Shown here piece after piece: positions 18,063 to 26,588 of a stretch of 64,000 bases of DNA; within the stretch, counting starts at the first letter, position 1, and every line of letters starts with the position of its first letter. Under the pieces are notes generated by a model, which was given only the letters and a program-made list of their open reading frames with translations, searched no databases and was not told the DNA's origin. Position numbers and translations under genes: made by a program. The stretch lies in the NCBI GenBank assembly GCA_963849105.1, contig CAWKGD010000003.1, forward strand, positions 310,001 to 374,000, given 5' to 3'. Source of the DNA: CAVRXQ01 sp963849105. GTDB lineage: Bacteria > Actinomycetota > Acidimicrobiia > Acidimicrobiales > Bog-793.

Positions 18063-18752
18063 GTGTCCGCGCGGCCCGGCGCAGACGCGGATCGCAGCGA
18101 ACACCGAGTGCTCGTGGTGGACGACGAAACGCGCCTACGCGAGGTCCTCGTACGCATTCTCCGTCGCGAGTCGATCGAAGCGCACGCCACGGGGGATGCT
18201 CAGCGAGCCCTCTCGTTGGTTCGCACGGGCAACTACGAGCTCGTGATCCTCGACTTGTTGATGCCCGACGTCGACGGGTTCGACGTCCTTTCGGAGATCA
18301 TGACCCGCAATCCCGAACAGGCCGTACTCGTCTTGTCGTGCCTTAGTGACCCGGACTCGAAAATGGCCGCCCTCGGCCTCGGAGCCGACGACTACCTTGC
18401 CAAGCCGTTTCACGTCGGCGAACTCGTCGCTCGGGTGCGTGCGCGGCTGCGGGCCACGGCGCGCCGCAGCCCGGCGGTACTGAGGCACGGGCGGATGACG
18501 CTCGACCTCGTTCACCAGCAAGCCGACTCTGGATCCGGGCCAGTGCGACTCACGAGGAGAGAGTGTCAGCTGCTCTGGGAGCTCATGCGCCAACCGGGAA
18601 TCGTGCTCTCCCGAGAGGAGCTGCTCGCTCGCGTCTGGGGGTCCGATCCCGACTACGCACAGAACGTGCTTGACGTCTACGTCCGTCGACTGCGTCAGCG
18701 CCTCGGTCGTGATGCGGTCATGACGGTGCGCGGCGAGGGTTACCGTGTCTGA
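18063..18752 (+). CDS. OmpR/PhoB-family response regulator
   Basis: 229 residues from GTG 18063, preceded by GGAGG at 18053-18057; an earlier GTG at 18042 lacks such a site. The receiver domain has VLVVDDE, phospho-acceptor Asp in VILDLLMPD, a Ser in VLSCLSD in place of the usual Thr/Ser switch region, and Lys in LAKPF. The C-terminal winged helix contains LTRRECQLLWELMRQPG and DVYVRRLRQRLG. It overlaps the histidine kinase gene by eight bases and forms a standard two-component pair with it. The respiratory cluster lies downstream, but regulation of it is only a guess. Confidence 0.93.
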   Translation: MSARPGADADRSEHRVLVVDDETRLREVLVRILRRESIEAHATGDAQRALSLVRTGNYELVILDLLMPDVDGFDVLSEIMTRNPEQAVLVLSCLSDPDSKMAALGLGADDYLAKPFHVGELVARVRARLRATARRSPAVLRHGRMTLDLVHQQADSGSGPVRLTRRECQLLWELMRQPGIVLSREELLARVWGSDPDYAQNVLDVYVRRLRQRLGRDAVMTVRGEGYRV

Positions 18753-19890
18753 CTTTTCCCGGCTGATGCGGAAGTTTTGGTCGTCGCGTTGGCCAGAAGG
18801 CATCTGGACGCTCTTCGCATTGGGCAACTTGACGTGGATGGTTCTGTTGCCGTCGTGGTCGATGCTGCCCTACCACTTGACGTGGATGAGTCTTCTGCTC
18901 CTCTACGGCCTGGGGATTCGCTCGTGGAGCAGGGTCCTGATGTGGTGCCTGGTCACCCCCGTGATGGTTGCGATCGGGCTCGTATTCGGGGACCCAGCCA
19001 TCCGGGGACGGGCACCATACGAAGAGCTCATCGAGCTGCCGGTCATGGTCGTGCTGCTCCTCGCCATGACCCGGTTGACGAGCCACCGCAAGGCGGCAAT
19101 GGACAAGTTGGGTGCGGTTTCACAGCGCAACGCGGCACTTCTCGAACGGCAACGCGAGTTCGTGCAGAACGCGTCGCACGAACTGCGTACACCGATCACC
19201 GTCGCGCTCGCCCATGCCGAGCTCGCGCTGCAAGTGGCGAGCGCCGAGCTTGCTTCCGACGTGTCGATCGTCGTCGACGAGCTCGGCCGTATGCGGCACT
19301 TGGTCAACAAAATGCTGGCGCTCGCAACCGTTCAGAGTTCCAACGTCGACCAGCAGGCTTCCATTTCACTCGCGCAATTTGTCGACAAGACGATGCAGCG
19401 CTGGAAGGCGATCCCGCGCCAGTGGGGGACGTCTGTCGCCGACGACCTCGAAGTCGTTGCCGACGAGCACCGAATGTCGGTTGCGGTCGATGCACTCCTC
19501 GAAAACGCGGTGAGATTCACGGGCGAGGACGACCGCATCGAACTATCGGTCCGCAGGTCTGAAGGTGACGCCGTGCTGACGGTCGCCGACTCCGGACCGG
19601 GAATCCCCTCCGACCAGTACGACTTGGTGTTCGAGCGATTCCGCCGGGGGAACACCGATGCTCCCGCTGGCGTTCAGCCTCAGGTCACCGAGAATTTCGG
19701 GCTCGGCTTGTCGATCGTCCAGGCGGTCGCCGAGGCATATGGCGGCCGGGCGACGGCGGCGCCGTCTCAATCATTGGGTGGCGCTGCGGTGAGCATTTGG
19801 TTGCCGTTGCGCGATCACGGTGTCTCGCGCCAGATCGAGCAGCCGGTCGCGCTCAGGACTTCCGAGTCGTTGCGCCCGGCTCCCGCTTGA
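18745..19890 (+). CDS. Sensor histidine kinase
   Basis: 381 residues. The N-terminal half has four hydrophobic segments in residues 20-115 with very short loops, so there is no large extracytoplasmic sensor. A HisKA domain follows with the H-box FVQNASHELRTPITVA, then an HATPase domain with N-box DALLENAVRFTG, G1 VADSGPGIP and G2 GLGLSIVQAVAEAYGG. It would autophosphorylate and signal to the regulator encoded immediately upstream, within whose 3' end its GTG start lies. Small-loop sensors of this sort often sense membrane or redox cues; here that is an inference. Confidence 0.92.
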   Translation: MSDFSRLMRKFWSSRWPEGIWTLFALGNLTWMVLLPSWSMLPYHLTWMSLLLLYGLGIRSWSRVLMWCLVTPVMVAIGLVFGDPAIRGRAPYEELIELPVMVVLLLAMTRLTSHRKAAMDKLGAVSQRNAALLERQREFVQNASHELRTPITVALAHAELALQVASAELASDVSIVVDELGRMRHLVNKMLALATVQSSNVDQQASISLAQFVDKTMQRWKAIPRQWGTSVADDLEVVADEHRMSVAVDALLENAVRFTGEDDRIELSVRRSEGDAVLTVADSGPGIPSDQYDLVFERFRRGNTDAPAGVQPQVTENFGLGLSIVQAVAEAYGGRATAAPSQSLGGAAVSIWLPLRDHGVSRQIEQPVALRTSESLRPAPA

Positions 19891-20128
19891 GCAACCTCGC
19901 ACGACAAGGAACTGCCCCGCTTCCAAGCACCCGGCGTGGCCGAAGGCTCGGCAATACGGGCGAGTCAGGATTCTGAAGGGATCGTCAGAAAAACAGCCCT
20001 GACAATCCATTCAGAATTCGTGCTAGTCGACATCGCCTGTTGTACAACTCTCACGTCGGGCAGAGCCTCGTCGAGGCTGTTTGACGCGCGGAAAGACATT
20101 CGGGAGAGACGCGGATAAGGGGGGCGGG
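19891..20128 (+). promoter_or_regulatory. Leader region ahead of the oxidase cluster
   Basis: No gene seen. The stretch 19990-20050 is AT-richer than its surroundings and holds the palindrome TTGTACAA at 20040-20047 and a GTCAG/CTGAC inverted pair around 19984-20003. It is the likely promoter region for the cupredoxin-cox genes; no convincing -35/-10 pair could be fixed. Confidence 0.35.
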
Positions 20129-20881
20129 GTGTCCCGTTGGGCGAGGCTCGGCGTCGCGCTGACGCTCCTTGCCGCCGTTGTCGGCGTCGCCATTTTCGTG
20201 GTGATGGACGTCTTCGCCGCCTCGCCGCAGTATGTGAACTACGCCGCCGACCACGTCGCCGGGCAACCGATCAAGATGACCATCGAGTCGGACCCGACGA
20301 CGGGCTTTGGAAACTTGGCGCCCTCAGTCACATACATGTTCAAGAAACCAACCGGGTCGGTCGACTCGGCGGCATCGTGGGACCACTCGACGCTGTTCAT
20401 CGTTCCCGCTCACACGCGCGTCGAGGTGACGGCGTACGAGTTCGACACCGGCGACGCGCTTCGCAACCAGATCTGGGGCAGGATCACGGGCACGGTCGGC
20501 GGGACCGTCAAGGTCTACGTCGGTGGCTGTGACGGCTACTGCGGCTCGGAGAAGGTGCCCTATCAGACGATCTCGCTCATCGACTCGAACGTCTATCCCT
20601 ACATCGGCCACACGTTCTCATTCCCCTCGCTGGGGCTGAACGTCCCGCTGAAGGGCCTCTCGCCGGTCACCCCAATCAGTGGGAAGGACTCCATCTGTGC
20701 GGCCGCACCCTGTTTGCCTGACCAGCATCCGCACACGATGACGACCTTCACTTTCGTGACGCCTGGACCGGGCACGTACCGCTGGCAGTGCTTCATCCCT
20801 TGCGGTTACTCCTACTTCGACGGTCAGGGCGGGCCGATGGCGACGATCGGCTACATGACGGGTTTCATGCGCGTCGCATGA
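20129..20881 (+). CDS. Membrane-anchored cupredoxin-like protein of the oxidase cluster
   Basis: 250 residues from GTG 20129, behind AAGGGGGG at 20117-20124. One N-terminal hydrophobic segment (about residues 6-28) anchors a large outer domain. The C-terminal third reads like a cupredoxin: a His-rich strand QHPHTMTTFTF, PGPGTYRWQ, then CFIPCGYSYFDGQGGPM ending in GYMTGF. The C-x3-C pair resembles the CuA loop of oxidase subunit II, but the His expected four residues after the second Cys is Tyr. It may bind copper differently and pass electrons to the oxidase. It overlaps coxB by four bases. No exact family name is certain. Confidence 0.7.
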   Translation: MSRWARLGVALTLLAAVVGVAIFVVMDVFAASPQYVNYAADHVAGQPIKMTIESDPTTGFGNLAPSVTYMFKKPTGSVDSAASWDHSTLFIVPAHTRVEVTAYEFDTGDALRNQIWGRITGTVGGTVKVYVGGCDGYCGSEKVPYQTISLIDSNVYPYIGHTFSFPSLGLNVPLKGLSPVTPISGKDSICAAAPCLPDQHPHTMTTFTFVTPGPGTYRWQCFIPCGYSYFDGQGGPMATIGYMTGFMRVA

Positions 20882-21897
20882 GCTCGATCACACGGGAAGG
20901 TGGCGCGACCGGCGGTCCCGCCGGGCGAGGAGAGCAGCACTGGCGAAAGCTCATCGTCGTTTGGTTGGTGCTTTCGGCGGTGGCCGACCCGCTCTTCTGG
21001 TTCTTCGTCGGCCCGTACATCCCGCCCGGCAAGGGCTCGCTGACGAGCGCGGCGAACGGGGCGACCTTCGACGCGACGGTGCTTGGCGTCACGGCGATTC
21101 CGGTGGCGCTCGCCGTGCTCATCTACTTCGTGTACGCAATCATCGTTTGGCACGAGCCGAAGGGCGCGCCGCTGAGCGACGGGCCGCCACTGCGCGAGCA
21201 CCGGTCGATCCAGTGGGGCTGGCTCGGCATCACCTCCGTCATCGTCCTTTGGGTGTTCGCTTTTGGCACCTACGAGCTCGTCCAACCAGGGGGCGCCGGC
21301 GGAGGCGAAGGACCGAGCCCCATCTGGACACCGACGTCAAACACCGTGCTGCCCGTTCAGGTGATCGGCCAGCAGTGGTACTGGACCTTCCGCTACCCGA
21401 CCTTCGGGGGATTCGAGTCGTCCGAGCTCGTCGTCCCGGACAACACATCGGTCGCCTTCCACGTCACCTCGCTCGACGTCATCCACGATTTTTGGGCGTA
21501 CCAGATCGGCGTGAAAGCGGATGCCAACCCAGGCGTCGACAACATCGCCTACGCGACGACCACCAAGACCGGGAGCTTCAACGTGCGCTGCGCCGAGCTC
21601 TGTGGGATCTGGCACGGCGCGATGTACACGACAGGCAAGGTGGTGTCGAAGTCGGCCTTTGAGGCGTGGGCGAAGGCGACGGAGACGAAGCTCGCAGCGC
21701 TGACGGCAACGCTGCCGAGGTTCTCGTACGTCTACGTCCCTTCTGCAAACCCCGTCGCTGCTTTCGCCGAAAATGGCAGCCGCTATCCGGTTATCGCACC
21801 GACGCTGTCGCCGACGAGCGACTCGCCGAAGTCTGGCGGCAAGGACTCCTTCTCGAAGGAAGAGATCGCGCCCTACCAGGGGGAGGGCCGCACGTGA
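20878..21897 (+). CDS. coxB: Cytochrome c oxidase subunit II
   Basis: 339 residues starting at ATG 20878 inside the stop of the cupredoxin gene. Two or three hydrophobic segments lie in residues 20-130, then the CuA domain: QVIGQQWYWTFRYP, first His ligand in DVIHDFWAYQIG, and CAELCGIWHGAM, which supplies Cys, Cys, His and Met of the dinuclear CuA site. It accepts electrons from a c-type cytochrome or blue-copper donor and passes them to subunit I. The C-terminal 70 residues are a variable hydrophilic tail. Unlike the preceding cupredoxin, all CuA ligands are intact. Confidence 0.92.
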   Translation: MSSITREGGATGGPAGRGEQHWRKLIVVWLVLSAVADPLFWFFVGPYIPPGKGSLTSAANGATFDATVLGVTAIPVALAVLIYFVYAIIVWHEPKGAPLSDGPPLREHRSIQWGWLGITSVIVLWVFAFGTYELVQPGGAGGGEGPSPIWTPTSNTVLPVQVIGQQWYWTFRYPTFGGFESSELVVPDNTSVAFHVTSLDVIHDFWAYQIGVKADANPGVDNIAYATTTKTGSFNVRCAELCGIWHGAMYTTGKVVSKSAFEAWAKATETKLAALTATLPRFSYVYVPSANPVAAFAENGSRYPVIAPTLSPTSDSPKSGGKDSFSKEEIAPYQGEGRT

Positions 21898-21940
21898 TCC
21901 GTGACGACGTGGGCCGACTTGAGAGGAAGGGCGAGGAGCG

Positions 21941-23965
21941 ATGACCGTCGAGGCGCCGGCGCGGGCGCTGCCTGGAGAAGCCGAACCGCCCGAACCGCCG
22001 TCGCGGACACAGCGCCGCAGACCGGCCTGGATGAGCCAGCACGTCGGGACGGCGCTCGTCCTCATGGTGGGCGGTTACGCGCTCGGTCACTGGGCCGGCA
22101 ACTACATCACCAGTAGCTACACGGCGCCCTATTTCATCTTCCAGAACGACGCCGCGGCCTTCCTCGGGCTGATCTTCGGCATCCTTGGCTGGCTGGGGGG
22201 CATCGGCGCCCTGAACTACCCCGCCGCCAAGCTCATCGGCCGCGAGCCGATGCAGAAAGAGGTCACGCAAGGCTGGGTCCGCTACTTCAAGTTCACCGTC
22301 GACCACAAGGTCGTTGGGCTCCAATACCTCGTCGGCGTGCTGCTCTTCCTTTTCACCGGCGGCTTGCTGGCGATGGGGATCCGCACCGAGCTGCTCTCGT
22401 TCTCCGGCTCGGCGGGATCGACGCCCATCTTGCAACCGGAGATGTACCTGGAGATCGTGAGCGCCCACGGCTCGATCATGATGATGATGGCGAGCTCGCT
22501 CGTCGTCGGTCCGCTCGGCAACTACCTCGTCCCGCTCATGATCGGCTCGCGCCGCATGGCGTTCCCCCGCATCGAGGCCGCCTCATTCTGGGCGTTCATG
22601 ACCGGGCTGATTTGCATCCTCGCCTCGTTCGGATTCGGCGGCTTCGACACGGGCTGGACCGGCTACGCGCCGCTACAGACACAGGACAAGGCGGGAATCG
22701 ACTGCTACCTCACCGGCTTCGCGATCATCGGGATCGGCATGATCCTCGCCGCCTTCAACATCGGGGTGACGATCATCCACAACCGGGCGCCGGGACTCAC
22801 CTGGGGCAAGCTGCCGATCTTTTGCTGGTCGATGCTCGCGACCGCGGTCCTGATGACGCTTGCGACTCCGGTGCTGTTCGTCGCGTGCCTCTTCGGCGGT
22901 CTGGACCGGGCGGCAGAAACCGCGTTCTTTGTCAACGAACACGGAGGCAGCTCGTTCCTCTGGGAGAACCTGTTCTGGTTCTTCGGCCATCCCGAGGTGT
23001 ACATCATGGCGTTGCCGGGATTCGGCATCGTCATGGAAATCCTGGCAGTGTTCTGCCGAAAGCCGATCTTCGCGTACCGGTTCGCGACAGCGGGGATGTT
23101 CGGCGTGTCGCTGCTGTCGTTCTTCGTCTGGCAGCATCACCTCTTCCAGAGCGGTATCAACCCCGACATGCGTCCGCTCTTCATGCTCACCACGGAATTG
23201 ATCTCGATTCCGACGGGGATCATCTTCCTCATCGGGATGGGGACGTTGTGGAGAGCGAAGATCCGCTTCGAGGTGCCGATGCTGTTCGCGCTGGCCTTCT
23301 TCTTCAACTTCCTCATCGGAGGAATGACCGGTGTCTTCTTGTCGGACGTCCCGATCGATGTGACGGTGCACGGCAGCTTCTTCGTGCTCGCCCACTTCCA
23401 CTACACGATCATGGGCGGCCTTGTCTTCGCCTTCTTCGGCGGGCTCTACTACTGGATTCCGAAGATGACCGGTCACAAGCTCAACGACCGGCTCGCGAGG
23501 ATCCACTTTTGGATGATGTTCGTCTTTTTCAACTTGACCTTCTTTCCGCTGTTCATCGTCGGATTCCTCGACCAGCCGCGTCGGGTGTTCGAGTACGCCC
23601 GCAACCTCGGCACGCTGAATGACATCGCGAGCATCTCCGCCTACCTGCTCGCGAGTTCGTTCCTCGTTTTCGTGGCGAACTTCGTCTGGTCGATCTTCAT
23701 CGACCCGGTGAAGGCGCCCGAGAATCCCTGGCACGCAAACGGCCTCGAGTGGCAGGTGAGCTCGCCGCCGCCGCCGGGGAACTTCGCGCAGATCCCGGTC
23801 ATCTTGAACGACCCGTATCACTACGGCGAAGGCCACCCCGTGCCGGTCGCCGACCTCGGGCTTGCGCCGGCCGGCGCAACAAGTGGGAGCGGAGTCGGGG
23901 TGGGGTCGGGCCCCTCAGAGCACGAGCTATGGCTCGACGGCGGCGGAGGTTCGACCGGTGGCTGA
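21941..23965 (+). CDS. coxA: Cytochrome c oxidase subunit I (divergent heme-copper oxidase)
   Basis: 674 residues. Heme and copper ligands are present: His in SAHGSIMMM, GHPEVY with the cross-linked Tyr, WQHHLF and LAHFHYTIMGG. The protein therefore reduces O2 at a heme-copper centre in the membrane. Odd features: an N-terminal extension of about 110 residues with two extra hydrophobic segments before TVDHKVVGLQYL; the D-channel Asp position reads GSRRMAFPR instead of GAPDMAFPR; the K-channel Lys position reads PTGII rather than PTGIK; and the Mg-site HD pair reads HG. Start ATG 21941 follows GAAGGGCGAGGAG. The gene sits between coxB and coxC. Confidence 0.93.
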   Translation: MTVEAPARALPGEAEPPEPPSRTQRRRPAWMSQHVGTALVLMVGGYALGHWAGNYITSSYTAPYFIFQNDAAAFLGLIFGILGWLGGIGALNYPAAKLIGREPMQKEVTQGWVRYFKFTVDHKVVGLQYLVGVLLFLFTGGLLAMGIRTELLSFSGSAGSTPILQPEMYLEIVSAHGSIMMMMASSLVVGPLGNYLVPLMIGSRRMAFPRIEAASFWAFMTGLICILASFGFGGFDTGWTGYAPLQTQDKAGIDCYLTGFAIIGIGMILAAFNIGVTIIHNRAPGLTWGKLPIFCWSMLATAVLMTLATPVLFVACLFGGLDRAAETAFFVNEHGGSSFLWENLFWFFGHPEVYIMALPGFGIVMEILAVFCRKPIFAYRFATAGMFGVSLLSFFVWQHHLFQSGINPDMRPLFMLTTELISIPTGIIFLIGMGTLWRAKIRFEVPMLFALAFFFNFLIGGMTGVFLSDVPIDVTVHGSFFVLAHFHYTIMGGLVFAFFGGLYYWIPKMTGHKLNDRLARIHFWMMFVFFNLTFFPLFIVGFLDQPRRVFEYARNLGTLNDIASISAYLLASSFLVFVANFVWSIFIDPVKAPENPWHANGLEWQVSSPPPPGNFAQIPVILNDPYHYGEGHPVPVADLGLAPAGATSGSGVGVGSGPSEHELWLDGGGGSTGG

Positions 23966-24632
23966 CATGGCACCTTCCCCGAGCGGCGCCGTCGGGGCGC
24001 AGCTGATGAGCGCGCCCGAAGAGCTCGCTTTCGATCTGCGCGCGCAAGAGGGTGCGATCTGGACCGGAAGCAGGCTCCTCATCGGCATCGTGACGTTCGG
24101 CTTCGCCGCCCTCGGTTTCGCCTACTTCTACCTGCGCTCGTCGAACAACGAGCACCTTTGGCGCCCGGGCGGGATCACGGCGCCGACAGCGACCGGCGCG
24201 ACGATCTTCGCGTTCGCCGTCGCCGCGAGCGTGCTGAATTTCTATGGCACACGCTGGATGCGCATGGGGAGGGTCGCCGACTGGGAGGTCAGCGGCTGGA
24301 TCGCGCTCTTGGGCCTCCTGCTTTGTGTTGCGCTCCAGATCTGGGAGTTGACACAGCTGCCGTTCTTCCCAGGCTCGAGCGGGTACGCGTCATGCTTTGT
24401 CGGCTGGGCGGTGATGAACGCCGGGCTCCTCCTCGGCTCGGCGTACTGGCTGGAAACCGTGCTTGCCCGATCGCTGCGTCTCCGTCGGGCGGTCGCTGCG
24501 GACGGGGGGGTGGCGCGCTCGACGCGACCGGTGGCGGTCTTGTTCCGGGCGAATATCGAGAGCTGCGCAGCGTTCCTGCTGTTCGTTGTGCTCGTCGAGG
24601 TCCTCTTCTGGCTCTTCTTCTATGTTGTGTGA
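23958..24632 (+). CDS. coxC: Cytochrome c oxidase subunit III-like protein
   Basis: 224 residues from GTG 23958, which overlaps the coxA stop and has GGAGG at 23945-23949. Five hydrophobic segments follow an acidic N-terminus; LRSSNNEHLWRPGG, AASVLNFYGTRWM and QIWELTQLPFF are in positions usual for subunit III. The protein is shorter than seven-helix subunit III and appears to be the five-helix form found in many bacteria. It would stabilise the oxidase core. The match is weaker than for subunits I and II, so the assignment also rests on gene order. Confidence 0.8.
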   Translation: MADMAPSPSGAVGAQLMSAPEELAFDLRAQEGAIWTGSRLLIGIVTFGFAALGFAYFYLRSSNNEHLWRPGGITAPTATGATIFAFAVAASVLNFYGTRWMRMGRVADWEVSGWIALLGLLLCVALQIWELTQLPFFPGSSGYASCFVGWAVMNAGLLLGSAYWLETVLARSLRLRRAVAADGGVARSTRPVAVLFRANIESCAAFLLFVVLVEVLFWLFFYVV

Positions 24633-24680
24633 TCGTATGCAGAGCTGCGGTTCCGACGATCTGAGGCTCAAGGTGGCGAG

Positions 24681-24797
24681 GTGATCGCGGCATTGGCGTT
24701 CAGCTGGGTCGGGCCCCAGGCACTCACCGTCGCCGTCCTGCTCGGCACGTTGGTGGTTGTCTTGGCGTTTGGTTACTTTCAGCGTTATCGGTCGTAG
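24681..24797 (+). CDS. 38-residue membrane peptide of the cox cluster
   Basis: GTG 24681 to TAG 24797 encodes 38 residues with one hydrophobic helix (ALTVAVLLGTLVVVLAFGY) and a basic end FQRYRS. AAGGTGGCGAG immediately precedes the start. It lies 48 bases after coxC in the same direction. Heme-copper oxidases often carry one-helix accessory subunits of this size (CcoQ, CtaF-like), so this may be a small oxidase subunit. The evidence is position, ribosome site and hydrophobicity only. Confidence 0.55.
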   Translation: MIAALAFSWVGPQALTVAVLLGTLVVVLAFGYFQRYRS

Positions 24798-24994
24798 CGC
24801 ACCCCTCGGTTACGAGAGCACCGCGCAAGGGTGGACCCGGCGATGAGTCGCCGCGGATTACGGCCGACTGGCGTCAGGCTCTTCCTCGGCGTGACGGGAC
24901 ACGCGCGACGGTCTTGGATCGTTGAACAGAGCAAAGGCGATCCGCTGGGCATCTCGGCGATCGCCGAACGCGCCCTTCGGCGTCGGCGAACGGA

Positions 24995-25822
24995 ATGACG
25001 ACGAGCGGAGCCCACACGGGCCAAGGGGCTCTCAGTCCAGAACAGCGGCAGGCGGCGTTCGCAAGCGTGAATACGAGACGGCGCCTGACGGCGCGGCACC
25101 TGTGGTTCGCCGTGCTCGTCATCGGGACGCTCTGTCTGCTCGGTGCGCTCGCCGGCGTCTTCCTCCCCGATGGCGGTGGACCTGCTCCCAAAAGCCGGAC
25201 GACGGACACTGCGCCGAAAGGTGTCGGGCACTCAGCATCAGGGATTGCCGCGTTCATGGGGCTCTCTCGGCTCGGCGACCGGCCGGCACCGAGCATCCGT
25301 CTTGTCGACCAGGACCGGGTTGCGGTTTCGCTCGCGGCGATGCGCGGCAAGGTCGTGGTGCTCACGTTTCTCGACGACCGCTGCAGCGCCCTCTGTCCCG
25401 TGGTCGAAGAGGAGCTTCGCGGCGCCGCCGCCGACCTCGGAAGGGATGCGAGGAAAGTCGACTTCGTCGGGGTCAACGTTGACGCCGCGCTCCGCAGTCC
25501 AGCGGACGTGCTCGCCTACTCGTCCGCCTACGGCCTCTTTTCGATCCCGTCTTGGTTCTTCCTCACCGGAAGCTCAGCAGAGCTCTCGGCCACCTGGCGG
25601 AAGTACGACATCACGGTCGAAGAAGGATCGCGGGGCACCGTCGCCTACACCGCCGCGATCTACTTCGTCACCCCGGCCGGTGACGAGGCCTACGAGGTCA
25701 CTCCGTATGCGAACGAGCTCGCCAACGGCACGGGGGCCTTGTCCGAATCGGGCATCAGGCGATGGGCGCAAGGGATCGCCGAGTATGCAGCGAAACTGAT
25801 TTCCGTCGGGCATGCGAAATGA
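24995..25822 (+). CDS. SCO1/SenC-family protein
   Basis: 275 residues with one N-terminal membrane anchor (about residues 38-60) and an outer thioredoxin-like domain. The Sco motif C-x3-C is seen in FLDDRCSALCPVVEE, followed by VDFVGVNVDAA and GLFSIPSWFFLTG. Sco proteins deliver copper to, or reduce the cysteines of, the CuA site of subunit II, which fits the position after the cox genes. The third copper ligand, a His normally in a VDHS-type motif, appears replaced (VAYTAAIYFVTP), so a thiol-disulfide role is as likely as copper insertion. It overlaps the next gene by four bases. Confidence 0.85.
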   Translation: MTTSGAHTGQGALSPEQRQAAFASVNTRRRLTARHLWFAVLVIGTLCLLGALAGVFLPDGGGPAPKSRTTDTAPKGVGHSASGIAAFMGLSRLGDRPAPSIRLVDQDRVAVSLAAMRGKVVVLTFLDDRCSALCPVVEEELRGAAADLGRDARKVDFVGVNVDAALRSPADVLAYSSAYGLFSIPSWFFLTGSSAELSATWRKYDITVEEGSRGTVAYTAAIYFVTPAGDEAYEVTPYANELANGTGALSESGIRRWAQGIAEYAAKLISVGHAK

Positions 25823-26460
25823 ATTCCATCACCGATCCGGATACCACGGCGCCAGACGATGATTCCGCCCCCCGACCCCCACGGACGTGGTGGAAAAGGC
25901 GGTCGGTACTCGTCTCGGCCGGAGTCGTCATCGTGGCCGCCATCACCGTTGTCCTCGACCTGCCGCTGAGCTCGTCCCGATCAAGCAATGTAGCTAGCGC
26001 GCGCAGCGTCATCGCCGAAGTGGCAAGCGATGTCGCACCTTGCAGCTACTCGGTGAACGAATCGCTTCGCCTCTATGCAGATATCAAATCCCCGACCCTG
26101 AGCAGCGCCGATCGATCCGAAGTGCCGAGCCTCGTTCGCCAGGATTACGAGGCGTGCTCGTTGGTTGATGCGAACATCGAGGACCTGGCGGGCATGGACG
26201 AGCCCAACTCGACGCTCGGGAGGGATCTCAATCAGCTCGTGACGCAGTCGCTGAGCTGGTGCGAGACCGACGCGATGAGGATGATCGGCGACGTCAGTCT
26301 GCTCATCCAGCACCCGCGCAACGTCGCGGAGATCGCTGAACTCGCTAAGAGCGAGCACGAACTTGTCAGCGAGGGCACCGTCGTCGAAAAGAGCATTACG
26401 GCGCTCGACAAGCTCCTAGGTATGCGCTCCCTGCCGCATCTCGATCTGGCGAGGCCGTGA
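25819..26460 (+). CDS. Membrane-anchored protein of unknown function
   Basis: 213 residues from ATG 25819, overlapping the Sco stop codon. A proline-rich cytoplasmic start is followed by one hydrophobic helix (about residues 31-50) and a mostly helical outer domain with three cysteines (APCSYS, EACSLV, SWCETD). No family is recognised. Translational coupling to the Sco gene suggests a role in oxidase assembly or copper handling, but nothing in the sequence proves it. Confidence 0.7.
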   Translation: MNSITDPDTTAPDDDSAPRPPRTWWKRRSVLVSAGVVIVAAITVVLDLPLSSSRSSNVASARSVIAEVASDVAPCSYSVNESLRLYADIKSPTLSSADRSEVPSLVRQDYEACSLVDANIEDLAGMDEPNSTLGRDLNQLVTQSLSWCETDAMRMIGDVSLLIQHPRNVAEIAELAKSEHELVSEGTVVEKSITALDKLLGMRSLPHLDLARP

Positions 26461-26588
26461 TCGGGCTCGCCAGGACAACGCGTTGGCCGCGAATGTGACG
26501 GAGGCTTCCCGGATCGGCGCTCGCTCACGCTGCCGACTGAGATCATCGAATAGGGTCGGCGCGTTCGCCTGCAGTCTCCGGAGGTGCG

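Noticed and set aside
20129..24797. Iron-oxidation respiratory chain
   Set aside because: The cupredoxin and oxidase would fit an acidophilic iron oxidiser, but no rusticyanin-type blue copper motif or outer cytochrome gene is present to support it.
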